Source: SW4 sp042466115 (GTDB lineage Bacteria > Pseudomonadota > Alphaproteobacteria > Rhodobacterales > Rhodobacteraceae). Taken from it: a DNA stretch of 64,000 bases. Location: the NCBI RefSeq assembly GCF_042466115.1, contig NZ_JAXHBQ010000001.1:2294001-2358000 (forward strand), in the 5' to 3' direction. A program made the position numbers and the translations under genes. Of the stretch, positions 25,652 to 33,834 are shown one piece after another. The notes beneath the pieces were generated by a model that ran no database searches, was not told the DNA's origin, and saw nothing but the letters and a program-made list of their open reading frames with translations. Every line of letters starts with the position of its first letter. Position 1 is the first letter of the stretch.

Positions 25652-26125
25652 TCAGTCTCCGTGACGGAGCAGGCGCTGTTTCTGACGGCCCCAATCACGC
25701 TTGGCTTCGGTGGCGCGCTTGTCGTGGTTTTTCTTGCCTTTGGCGGTGGCGATCTTGAGCTTCACCAAACCGCGATCATTGAAATACATCACCAGCGGCA
25801 CAAGGGTCATCCCCTCGCGCTTGGTTGCATTCCACATGCGCGCCAGTTCCTTCTTTGAAACCAGCAACTTGCGGCGGCGGCGTTCTTCGTGGCCAAACAT
25901 AGCGCGGTCATAGGGCGCGATATAGGAGTTGACCAACCACAACTCGCCTTCTTCGACAGCGGCATAGCTTTCGGCGATGTTGGACTGGCCCCCACGCAGG
26001 GATTTCACTTCGGACCCTGTGAGGATAATCCCGACCTCAAGATCGCTCTCGATAGCATAATCATACCGCGCGCGGCGGTTCTCCGAGAGCACCTTGTAGT
26101 TCGTTTTTTCCGGTTTCTTTGCCAT
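25652..26125 (-). CDS. smpB: SsrA-binding protein SmpB
   Basis: A 157-residue trans-translation factor. The OB-fold core ARYDYAIESDLEVGIILTGSEVKSLR (in part), the AESYAAVEEGELWLVNSYIAPY segment and the basic C-terminal tail GKKNHDKRATEAKRDWGRQK are all present. It brings tmRNA to stalled ribosomes; the ssrA gene is not in the window. The start is the ATG at 26125 (MAKKPEKTNYKVL); the open frame beyond it overlaps the divergent channel gene. Confidence 0.97.
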   Translation of the reverse strand: MAKKPEKTNYKVLSENRRARYDYAIESDLEVGIILTGSEVKSLRGGQSNIAESYAAVEEGELWLVNSYIAPYDRAMFGHEERRRRKLLVSKKELARMWNATKREGMTLVPLVMYFNDRGLVKLKIATAKGKKNHDKRATEAKRDWGRQKQRLLRHGD

Positions 26126-26225
26126 ATCACCGCCGAGATATGTGATGCGCGACCCTTGCACAAGGTCGCACTGGCCATCCCGGCGCGGGCGGGTAAGGTG
26201 GCAAAACGCAAATGACGGAGGCGCG

Positions 26226-26672
26226 ATGTTTGTCCAGATTGTCCTTGGCTCGGCGCTCATGCTGGTCTCGATCTTTGTGGCGGGCATCAGTTTCTGGTTC
26301 ATGGAGGTCGCACTGGCGCGCTGGCGTGGCTGGCTGCGCCGCGAACCCCATCGCCCGAAACTGATCTTTATCCTGTGTGTCAGCGGGGTCTGGATCATCG
26401 GCCAGGTCACAATCGGCGTCTGGGTCTGGGCCTTTGCGTTCATCCTGCTCGACATCTTCGCAACGCTGGAAGAAGCGGTCTATTTCGCGCTTGTGGCCTT
26501 CACGACCCTTGGCTTTGGCGACATCCTGTTGCCGATGGAGTGGCGGTTGCTGGGCGGGATGGCCGCTGCCAACGGACTGTTGAATTTCGGCTTGCTGACG
26601 GCTGTGATCGTCGAGGCATTGCGCCAGGTCAGGCGCACCCAGCTTGACGCCATCGAAAAGGCCGAGACATGA
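26226..26672 (+). CDS. Two-TM potassium-channel-like (Ion_trans_2) membrane protein
   Basis: A 148-residue membrane protein. A first helix (about 1-22), a second (about 42-72), a pore loop and a last helix (about 106-125) are visible. The pore region AVYFALVAFTTLGFGDILLP carries the selectivity filter TLGFGD, a variant of TVGYGD. There is no regulatory RCK domain. The start at 26226 has GGAGG six bases upstream; the extension to 26142 is unsupported. Its stop overlaps the start of the next gene (ATGA). Likely a small K+ or cation channel. Confidence 0.85.
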   Translation: MFVQIVLGSALMLVSIFVAGISFWFMEVALARWRGWLRREPHRPKLIFILCVSGVWIIGQVTIGVWVWAFAFILLDIFATLEEAVYFALVAFTTLGFGDILLPMEWRLLGGMAAANGLLNFGLLTAVIVEALRQVRRTQLDAIEKAET

Positions 26673-27862
26673 TCGCGACCCTGCCCAACGCGACCGCGCG
26701 CCACCTGTTCTTGCACAATCACGGCCTGATCGCACCCGCCAGCGGCACCGGCAAAGGGGGTGATTTGCACGGCGTCATTGCCGATCTGGGATTTGTGCAA
26801 CTGGACAGCGTCAACACGCTGGCCCGCGCCCACGATCTGATCCTCTGGTCGCGCCGTCAGCAATACCGCGCAGCGCATCTGCCGCCCCTGTTGCATCGCG
26901 ATCGCGCGGTGTTTGAACATTGGACGCATGATGCAAGTGCCATCGACATGGCGCATTTCCCTCATTGGCGGCTGAAAATGGCCCGTGACGGCGCGCGACT
27001 GGCGGGTCATTGGCAGGGCATTCGCCGCGATGATTTCACGCAAAAGGTGGATGCGGTGCTGCGCCGCGTTGCCGATCACGGTGACTGCACCAGCAGCGAT
27101 GTGGGCGAGGGCGAAGAGCGCGGCAAGGGCGGCTGGTGGGATTGGCACCCCAGCAAGACCGCGCTGGAATACCTGTGGCGGTCGGGGCAGTTGTCGGTCA
27201 CGCGGCGTGACGGGTTTCGCAAGGTCTATGACCTGACCGAACGGGTGATCCCGCCCGAATTCCTGAACGCGCGTTTCACCGAGGCCGAAACCATCGACTG
27301 GGCCTGCAACGCGGCACTTGACCGGCTTGGGTTTGCCACATCGGGGGAAATTGCCGCCTTTTGGGATGTCGTCACCGTGACCGAAGCGCGCGACTGGTGC
27401 GCCACCGCTTTGGCGCGCGGTGACATCATGCACATCAACGTGCAAGGGGCCGATGGGGCGCTGCGCAAATGCTTTGCCAGCCCCGATATCATGGACGCGG
27501 CCCCACCCGCGACCAGCCAGCGCGTCCGCATCCTGTCGCCCTTTGATCCGGCACTGCGCGACCGCAAGCGCGCCGAGCGTCTGTTCGGTTTCCATTACCG
27601 GATCGAGATTTTCGTGCCGGCCCCGAAACGGCGCTATGGTTATTACGTTTTCCCCGTCATGGAAGGCACTCAGTTGATCGGGCGGATCGACACCAAGCGG
27701 GATGGCAACACCTTGCAGGTCACGGCGTTTTGGCCCGAAGACGGCGTGGCGATGGGGGCAGGACGCACCGCACGACTGGTGGCCGAGATTGAACGTGCGG
27801 CGCGGTTCGTCGGGTCTTCGCAGATCGACTATGCACAGGGCTGGATGAAAGAAAAGTCTTGA
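26669..27862 (+). CDS. ycaQ: Winged-helix DNA glycosylase family protein (YcaQ/AlkX, HTH_42)
   Basis: A 397-residue protein with the family's tandem winged-helix layout. The N-terminal signature LGFVQLDSVNTLARAHDLILWSR includes the QLD catalytic motif of YcaQ/AlkX-type interstrand-crosslink glycosylases; AlkZ relatives have a QxQ motif there. Later blocks are EHWTHDAS, RGKGGWWDWHPSKTALEYLW, LSPFDPALRDRKRAERLFGFHYRIEIFVP and YGYYVFPVMEG. The family unhooks alkylated or crosslinked purines. It is translationally coupled to the channel-like gene, an odd pairing. Confidence 0.9.
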   Translation: MIATLPNATARHLFLHNHGLIAPASGTGKGGDLHGVIADLGFVQLDSVNTLARAHDLILWSRRQQYRAAHLPPLLHRDRAVFEHWTHDASAIDMAHFPHWRLKMARDGARLAGHWQGIRRDDFTQKVDAVLRRVADHGDCTSSDVGEGEERGKGGWWDWHPSKTALEYLWRSGQLSVTRRDGFRKVYDLTERVIPPEFLNARFTEAETIDWACNAALDRLGFATSGEIAAFWDVVTVTEARDWCATALARGDIMHINVQGADGALRKCFASPDIMDAAPPATSQRVRILSPFDPALRDRKRAERLFGFHYRIEIFVPAPKRRYGYYVFPVMEGTQLIGRIDTKRDGNTLQVTAFWPEDGVAMGAGRTARLVAEIERAARFVGSSQIDYAQGWMKEKS

Positions 27863-27906
27863 ACGGCGTTCACAAGGCGTGCTAGAGGAAAGGTGAACGC
27901 CGTTCA
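27860..27906. promoter_or_regulatory. Paired palindromic operators (TetR-like) in front of the membrane-protein gene
   Basis: Two 13-bp palindromes, TGAACGGCGTTCA (27860-27872) and TGAACGCCGTTCA (27894-27906), lie centre to centre 34 bp apart. Together they also form a perfect 14-bp inverted repeat. A TTGAAC -35-like element overlaps the first. The shape and length suit a TetR-family repressor, but no such regulator lies nearby. They sit 14-60 bp before the ATG at 27920. Confidence 0.8.
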
Positions 27907-27919
27907 ATAGGGGCAAGCC

Positions 27920-29119
27920 ATGCACTATCTCGCCGATACAGACGCCTTGGTCGCAGACGGAACACTAACGGCCGACCAAGCACGGATCATCCAACGCCAC
28001 TCGCGGCAGGCGATGGTCAGCCTGTCGATCAACACGCTGCTTTGCGCCGGTATCATCGCCGCTGCCTTCGGGTTCATCTTCTGGCTGGCCAACGCCCTCG
28101 CGGTGGCGATCACCGGTGCGCTGTTCCTTGGGATTGGCGTGCTGATCTTGCGTAGCGGCAACGACCTGTATCGCATGTTCGGCAATGCCGCGGCGCTGAT
28201 CGGTGGCGGCATGTTGGCTGGCGGCGCGACGATTGAATTGATCGACAAATACCCCAGCGGGTTTGCCGTGCCTGCCCTGATTATCATCGGCGCGCTTGCG
28301 GTGGTCATCTCGGCCTATGCGTTCAGGCGTGGCACCAAAACCCGCTTTGTCACAGGGTCTGTCCTGCTGATGGGCGGGGCGATGCACCTTGTCGGCATGT
28401 ATTACGGCATGGGCGAAGCTGATCTGAACGGCTGGCCCGTGCCCCTGTCGCACCTTTACACGACCGCCCTGATCATCGCCGCTGGCACATTCATCAACGT
28501 GCGCGCCATCACGGCACTGGCGATCATGCCTTTCGCACAAATGCTTGATACATCGACCTACTATTTCCACGCGGCCTATGTGTTCTATTCACCGGAATCC
28601 ACACTCAGCATCCTGCAACTGACAGTGCTTATCTTTGTTTGCATCTGGGTCTTGCGCACGCAGCCCGAACGGATTGGCCGCCATGCAGGTATCCTTGCGA
28701 TCATGGCCTTTATCGTTGCCAACCTTTGCGCCCTTGTGGGCAGCCTTTGGGGCGATGTTGTCGGCAGTTCGTGGTGGGCACCGACCTATGACTACGGCGA
28801 TCAGACGTGGGAAGAATACCAAGATGCCCTTACTGCCTTCCGCGCCACGACCCTTGTGATCAGTGAACATGCCTATGCGATTCTCTGGGCCATCGCGCTG
28901 GCTGCATCGGCCTTCTGGGCCGCACACAAGAACCGCCGCGGGCTGTTCAACGCCGCGATGACATTCGGCGGCATCCACGCCTACACCCAGATGTTCGAAA
29001 CGTTTTACGACGAACCGCTGGCTTATGTGATTGGCGGCCTCGCCGCGATCCCGCTGGCATGGGGTTTGTGGCGGTTGAACGACATCTTCCGCGACGCCGA
29101 CGAACCGGCCGCGGCATAA
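27920..29119 (+). CDS. Polytopic membrane protein with DUF2157-like N-terminus
   Basis: A 399-residue inner-membrane protein. The N-terminal ~35 residues (LADTDALVADGTLTADQARIIQRH) resemble the soluble start of DUF2157 proteins. They are followed by about ten hydrophobic helices arranged largely in pairs (for example ALAVAITGALFLGIGVLILR, GFAVPALIIIGALAVVISAY). One periplasmic or cytoplasmic loop (WWAPTYDYGDQTWEEYQ) is acidic and aromatic. There is no transporter signature and I cannot name a substrate. It is monocistronic with its own paired-operator promoter and a bidirectional terminator behind it. Confidence 0.85.
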   Translation: MHYLADTDALVADGTLTADQARIIQRHSRQAMVSLSINTLLCAGIIAAAFGFIFWLANALAVAITGALFLGIGVLILRSGNDLYRMFGNAAALIGGGMLAGGATIELIDKYPSGFAVPALIIIGALAVVISAYAFRRGTKTRFVTGSVLLMGGAMHLVGMYYGMGEADLNGWPVPLSHLYTTALIIAAGTFINVRAITALAIMPFAQMLDTSTYYFHAAYVFYSPESTLSILQLTVLIFVCIWVLRTQPERIGRHAGILAIMAFIVANLCALVGSLWGDVVGSSWWAPTYDYGDQTWEEYQDALTAFRATTLVISEHAYAILWAIALAASAFWAAHKNRRGLFNAAMTFGGIHAYTQMFETFYDEPLAYVIGGLAAIPLAWGLWRLNDIFRDADEPAAA

Positions 29120-29120
29120 A

Positions 29121-29150
29121 CAAAAGGCGGGGGTCAATCCCCGCCTTTTG
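29121..29150. terminator. Bidirectional Rho-independent terminator
   Basis: CAAAAGGCGGGG and CCCCGCCTTTTG form a perfect 12-bp stem with a six-base loop. The A run on one side and T run on the other serve both the plus-strand membrane protein and the minus-strand dapA, whose stops flank it directly. Confidence 0.93.
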
Positions 29151-29152
29151 CC

Positions 29153-30025
29153 TTAGTTCAACAGCCCCGCATGCACCATCGCCGCACGGATTTTCTCTTT
29201 GGTGGGGTCCGTCACGCCGACCAGCGGCAGGCGGACCTCGTCGCGGCACATCCCCAGCAGGGACAACCCGTATTTCGCGCCACACAAGCCAGGTTCCGTG
29301 AAAACCGCGTGATGCAGGGGCATCAAACGGTCGCTGATGGTCAGCGCGGTCGCGTAGTCGCCGTTCAGGGTGGCTTCCTGCATCTCGGCACACAGCTTGG
29401 GCGCGACATTGGCCGTCACGCTGATGCAGCCGACACCCCCTTGGGCGTTAAAGCCGATTGCGGTCGGGTCTTCGCCCGACACCTGAATGAAATCTGCGCC
29501 ACAGGTCAGGCGCTGCGCAGGCACGCGGGCCAGATCGGCGGTCGCGTCCTTGACGCCGACGATAAACTCGTGCTTGGCCAGTTCGCCCATTGTCGCGGGT
29601 GTCATATCAACAACCGACCGCCCCGGAATGTTGTAGATGATGATCGGCAAGCCGCAGTCTGCTGCCGCCATGAAATGCGCGATCAGCCCCGCCTGTGTCG
29701 GCTTGTTGTAATAGGGCGTGACGACCAGCGCCGCCGTGGCACCTGCCGCCTTGGCCGCCTTGACCAGTCGCACGGTTTCGGCGGTGTTGTTTGATCCCGC
29801 ACCTGCAACCACGGGCAGACGCCCGGCCGCAGCCTCGATCACGGTTGCGACAACCGTGTCGTGTTCGCTGTGCGACAGGGTGGGGCTTTCGCCGGTGGTG
29901 CCTACAGGAACAAGCCCGTGGGTGCCCTGATCCACGTGCCAGTCGACAAGTTTCTTCAGCGTATCAAGGTCCAGCTTGCCGTCCTGAAACGGCGTAACAA
30001 GAGCAGGGAGAGACCCTTTGATCAT
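29153..30025 (-). CDS. dapA: 4-hydroxy-tetrahydrodipicolinate synthase
   Basis: A 290-residue TIM-barrel lyase that condenses pyruvate with aspartate semialdehyde in lysine and diaminopimelate synthesis. Schiff-base Lys159 lies in FIVGVKDATAD; Tyr131 lies in IIIYNIPGRSV; the TTGESPTL loop (43-50) and VTPYYNKP are present. I start at the ATG at 30025, with AAAGG nine bases upstream; an in-frame Met at 30034 is an alternative. It is divergent from the lytic transglycosylase gene. Confidence 0.95.
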   Translation of the reverse strand: MIKGSLPALVTPFQDGKLDLDTLKKLVDWHVDQGTHGLVPVGTTGESPTLSHSEHDTVVATVIEAAAGRLPVVAGAGSNNTAETVRLVKAAKAAGATAALVVTPYYNKPTQAGLIAHFMAAADCGLPIIIYNIPGRSVVDMTPATMGELAKHEFIVGVKDATADLARVPAQRLTCGADFIQVSGEDPTAIGFNAQGGVGCISVTANVAPKLCAEMQEATLNGDYATALTISDRLMPLHHAVFTEPGLCGAKYGLSLLGMCRDEVRLPLVGVTDPTKEKIRAAMVHAGLLN

Positions 30026-30173
30026 GACACGCATCCTTTGTGATATGGGCCGCAGCACGGCACCGGTGAAATCGGGCGGACACTAGTGCGGATTGCCGCC
30101 TTTGCCAAGTTTGTGAGTTGCGCTAATGCGCAGGCAAGTTACGCTGGCGGATATGTTCTTGAAAGCACCCCCC

Positions 30174-32279
30174 ATGTTTCGCATTTTGTCGGCTGTTTTG
30201 CTGTCCTTGGCCCTGGCTGGCGCAGCCCAGGCCCAAGACGGTGAAGGCGGCCCGCCGTTGTCTGCCGCCTTTGATGCAATGGGGCAGGGGGATTGGGACA
30301 CGGCCTATGCTGTTGTGGCTGGCGCGGGCCCCGTAGCGCGCGATCTGGTCACATGGGTGCGCCTGCGAGACGGGTCTGGCACGTTTGATGACTACCTGCT
30401 GTTTTTGGCTGCGCGCGGTGACTGGCCGGGCACAGACCGGATTGTCAGTAATGCCGAAGAAGCCCTGCCCGAAGGCGAATCTGCAGACACGGTGCTGGCC
30501 TTTTTCGACGGGCGCGCGCCGGAAACCGGCGAAGGCGCTGTGCGTCTGGCGCAGGCGTTGATTGCCAAGGGGCAGACCGAAGCAGCCAACGGCGTTATCG
30601 TCACCGCCTGGACGACCCTTGGCCTTGGCGACAGCGGTCACGATGCAATTGTTGCGGCGTTTCCCGATCTCGTCGCGCCCCATCACGCAACGCGGACCGA
30701 CATGTTGCTGTGGCGCTGGCGCACGACAGATGCTGGCCGGATGCTGCCCTTGCTGGATGAAGATCAACGCGCGCTTGCCGCCGCCCGCATCGCCTATATC
30801 GGTAACTCTGGCGATATCTCCGACTGGGTCGCGGCCGTGCCGAATGCGCTGATCAACGATCCCGGTCTGGCCTACGACCGGTTCAACTGGCTGTCAGGGC
30901 GGGGGGAGCGCACCGAGGCCATCGAAATCCTGCGCACCCAATCGGTCAGTGCTGAAACCTTGGTGAACCCGTGGCGCTGGGCAAGCTGGCGCCGCGTGCT
31001 GGCCCGTTGGGAAATGCGCGAGGGCCGGATCGACAGCGCCTATGACCTTGCCACAACCCATCACCTGACCGAGGGCGATGATTATGCAGATCTGGAATGG
31101 CTTGCGGGCTATCTGGCCCTGACATATCTTGACGATTCCGCCAAAGCGCTTGCGCATTTTGAATCCTTTGACGGCGCCGTGTCCTCGCCCATTTCGGTTG
31201 GGCGTGCCGGGTATTGGCTGGGCCGCACACACGATGTTTTGGGCAATACCGCTGACGCCCAGGCCGCCTACCGCCGCGCCGCGCAATACCAGACGGGGTT
31301 TTACGGCTTGCTGGCCGCGGATCACCTTGGCCTGCCGCTTGATCCGGCCCTGGTGGGTGACGAAATATTTGACGACTGGCAGGAAGCCCCGTTCCTGACC
31401 GACGATCTGACGCAGGCGGCGCTGCTGCTCTTGGCTGCCGATCAACGCGGGCTGGCGGTTCTGTTCTTTGCCGATCTGGGCCGCTCGCTGAACCGCGCGG
31501 GGCTGGCCCAACTTGGCAACCTCCTGGTCGAGCTGAACGAGCCGTTCTTTGCCCTTCTCGTCGCCAAGGCGGGGGCCGAACGCGATATCGTCCTGCCGCA
31601 TATCTATTTCCCGCTTCATGATCTGGCCCGCATGGACTTGCCCGTCGATCCCGCCTTGGCGCTGTCGATTGCACGCCGTGAAAGCGAGTTTCGCGCCGAT
31701 GCGGGTAGCCCCGTAGGCGCCTTGGGCTTGATGCAATTGATGCCTGCCACCGCCCAGGAAGTTGCAGGCGAACTTGGCCTGCCTTTCACGCGCGCGCGCC
31801 TCACATCCGATTGGGAATACAACGCCACGCTGGGCAGCCAATACCTTGCCAACCTTCAGGCCGAATTTGGCGACTCTCCGGTGATGATCGCCGCAGGTTA
31901 CAACGCCGGTCCCAGCCGCCCAAAGGCATGGATGGACGAACGGGGCGACCCGCGTGACGGCACCGCAGATGTGGTCGACTGGATCGAACACATCCCGTTT
32001 CGCGAAACCCGTAACTACGTGATGCGCGTCACCGAAAGCATCCCCGTTTACCGCGCGCGTTTGGGGGGCGAAGCAGGTGCGTTGGACTTCCTGAACCTGT
32101 TGAACGGGGTCAAACCTCTGATCCGCCCCCGCGCACGCCCCGACACCGAAATGACACCCTTGCCGGTCGTGCGCGATGCCACGCCCGCGCTGCCGCCCGT
32201 GCGCCGTGGTGGCACGCTTGAACCCACCGCCCCCGGCGGCCCACAAGGTATCCGGCCGATATCGCGCCCCGGTGGTTAA
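30174..32279 (+). CDS. slt: Soluble lytic murein transglycosylase (Slt70 family)
   Basis: A 701-residue periplasmic enzyme with a signal peptide (MFRILSAVLLSLALAGAAQA). The ATG at 30153 would add seven residues to the leader and is equally possible. Residues ~25-480 are the helical superhelix (U-shaped ring) typical of Slt70. The catalytic SLT domain near 500-650 has the catalytic Glu in ALSIARRESEF, GALGLMQLMPATAQE, NATLGSQYLA and AGYNAGP. It cleaves peptidoglycan to 1,6-anhydro products. A Pro/Arg-rich tail (LPPVRRGGTLEPTAPGG) ends the protein. The stop overlaps the EamA stop by TTAA. Confidence 0.94.
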   Translation: MFRILSAVLLSLALAGAAQAQDGEGGPPLSAAFDAMGQGDWDTAYAVVAGAGPVARDLVTWVRLRDGSGTFDDYLLFLAARGDWPGTDRIVSNAEEALPEGESADTVLAFFDGRAPETGEGAVRLAQALIAKGQTEAANGVIVTAWTTLGLGDSGHDAIVAAFPDLVAPHHATRTDMLLWRWRTTDAGRMLPLLDEDQRALAAARIAYIGNSGDISDWVAAVPNALINDPGLAYDRFNWLSGRGERTEAIEILRTQSVSAETLVNPWRWASWRRVLARWEMREGRIDSAYDLATTHHLTEGDDYADLEWLAGYLALTYLDDSAKALAHFESFDGAVSSPISVGRAGYWLGRTHDVLGNTADAQAAYRRAAQYQTGFYGLLAADHLGLPLDPALVGDEIFDDWQEAPFLTDDLTQAALLLLAADQRGLAVLFFADLGRSLNRAGLAQLGNLLVELNEPFFALLVAKAGAERDIVLPHIYFPLHDLARMDLPVDPALALSIARRESEFRADAGSPVGALGLMQLMPATAQEVAGELGLPFTRARLTSDWEYNATLGSQYLANLQAEFGDSPVMIAAGYNAGPSRPKAWMDERGDPRDGTADVVDWIEHIPFRETRNYVMRVTESIPVYRARLGGEAGALDFLNLLNGVKPLIRPRARPDTEMTPLPVVRDATPALPPVRRGGTLEPTAPGGPQGIRPISRPGG

Positions 32280-33139
32280 GACGTGGCGCGCGCGCGCCAA
32301 AGCGTGAACAGCCCCGCTGCCACGACCAGCCCTGCGCCGATCGCCACATTGGCGCGCAAGGCCTCGGCAAAGACGAAAATCCCGATGACGGATGCAAAGA
32401 CCAGTTGCAGATAGGCAAAGGGCTGCACAGCGCTTGCTTCGGCCACTTCATAGGTCTTGATCAGCAGGTAATGCCCTGTCGCACCAGTGACACATAACAG
32501 CGCCATCCAGCCCCAGTCGGGCGCGCTCATCGGTTCCCAATACCAGACCCCGATCAGGGTAATCGCAAAGGCCCCCGCCACACCAGTCCAAAAGAAACTG
32601 GTCGCAGCCGAGTCACGGCGCGCAGCAAATCGTGTCAGCAAACTGTAAAGCGCGAACATGCTGGCCGAGGTCAGCGCGATCAGCGCCGCGGGCGTGAACA
32701 CCCCCGATCCGGGCTGCAAGATCACGATCACCCCGACGAACCCGATTCCAATCGCGACCCAGCGCCGCCAGCCGACCGTTTCGCCCAAAATGGGGCCGGA
32801 CAGCGCCGCGACGATCAGCGGGTAACAGGCGAAAATGGCGTGAGCCTCGACCAGCCCCAGTTTGACAAAGGCCAGCACCATCACGCAGATCTCGGCCACC
32901 AGCAAAAGCCCGCGAAATATCTGCAAGACCGGCTGCGTTGTCGCTGCCGCCGCGCGCACCGATCCGGCGCGCCGTTTGGCGAGGGCGATCACGAAGGCGG
33001 CAAAGAACCAATAGCGGATCATCACGATCATCAGCACGTTGTATTCCCCCGCCAGATGGCGCGAGATTCCGTCCTGCATGGCGAACACGAATGTCGTGGC
33101 AATCATCAAGATAACGCCAAGGCGCGTATTGGTCTGCAT
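32276..33139 (-). CDS. EamA/DMT superfamily transporter
   Basis: A 287-residue membrane protein with ten helices arranged as two EamA repeats. Repeat 1 begins LGVILMIATTFVFAMQDGISR and repeat 2 begins FTPAALIALTSASMFALYSLL; the GETVGWRRWVAIGIGFVGVIVIL element closes the first. The family exports amino acids, purines or drugs; the substrate is unknown. The ATG overlaps the mnmD stop (ATGA). The open frame upstream to 33376 lies inside mnmD. Confidence 0.93.
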   Translation of the reverse strand: MQTNTRLGVILMIATTFVFAMQDGISRHLAGEYNVLMIVMIRYWFFAAFVIALAKRRAGSVRAAAATTQPVLQIFRGLLLVAEICVMVLAFVKLGLVEAHAIFACYPLIVAALSGPILGETVGWRRWVAIGIGFVGVIVILQPGSGVFTPAALIALTSASMFALYSLLTRFAARRDSAATSFFWTGVAGAFAITLIGVWYWEPMSAPDWGWMALLCVTGATGHYLLIKTYEVAEASAVQPFAYLQLVFASVIGIFVFAEALRANVAIGAGLVVAAGLFTLWRARATS

Positions 33140-33786
33140 CAGATCAGCTTTGCGCGGGTCATGTGCCGCTTGCGTCCGAAGCCAGCCGTGCGCTCCACGG
33201 CAAAGCCCGCCAGATCCAGCGAACGGCGCACATGGCCAGCCGCGGTATAAGTTGCCGCCGTGCCGCCCTTGGCGGTGTGATTGGCCACAGCGTGCATCAG
33301 GTTGCTGTCCCACAATTCGGGGTTTTTGGCGGGTGAAAATCCGTCCAGATACCACGCATCTGCGCGGCCACCCCATTTCGGCAATGTCTCTCGTGCATCG
33401 CCCTTGATGACCTCTAGTATAAAATCATCAGCCCTCGACCCTTTGGTCAAAATGTCGACTGGAAGCACATCGGCAAAAGGTGCCAGCGCCCGCGCAAGAT
33501 CATCCGCAGCCATTGGAAAGGCCTCGAAACTCGTGAAATGCAGCCGCCCCGATATGCCCGCCGTACGCCACGCCACCAGCGTCGCCAGAAAGTTCAGCCC
33601 CGTCCCGAATCCCAGTTCCGCCACATGAAACCCGTCTTCGAACCGCACGGGCAGGTCATTGCCCGCCAGAAACACATGGCGCGTTTCATCCAAGCCCCCT
33701 TGCAGCGAAAAATACGGATCGTCGAACCGGCGCGATACGGGGATCGCTCCGTCACGCCATTCCAATTCTGCTTGCTGGTCACTCAT
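33139..33786 (-). CDS. mnmD: tRNA (5-methylaminomethyl-2-thiouridine) methyltransferase MnmD (MnmC N-terminal domain)
   Basis: A 215-residue stand-alone version of the methyltransferase half of MnmC. Diagnostic blocks are the opening WRDGAIPVSRRFDDPYFSLQGG (in part), the SAM motif ELGFGTGLNFLA, FEAFPMAADDLARA, WYLDGFSPAKNPELW and the final GFGRKRHMTRA. It adds the last methyl group to the wobble uridine of several tRNAs. The start at 33786 is 48 bp from the divergent FAD enzyme that resembles the other MnmC half. Confidence 0.95.
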   Translation of the reverse strand: MSDQQAELEWRDGAIPVSRRFDDPYFSLQGGLDETRHVFLAGNDLPVRFEDGFHVAELGFGTGLNFLATLVAWRTAGISGRLHFTSFEAFPMAADDLARALAPFADVLPVDILTKGSRADDFILEVIKGDARETLPKWGGRADAWYLDGFSPAKNPELWDSNLMHAVANHTAKGGTAATYTAAGHVRRSLDLAGFAVERTAGFGRKRHMTRAKLI

Positions 33787-33834
33787 CCGTGCGGGCCTTA
33801 TGTTGTGCGCAATCTTTGGCGGCAAGGGCAGGCG

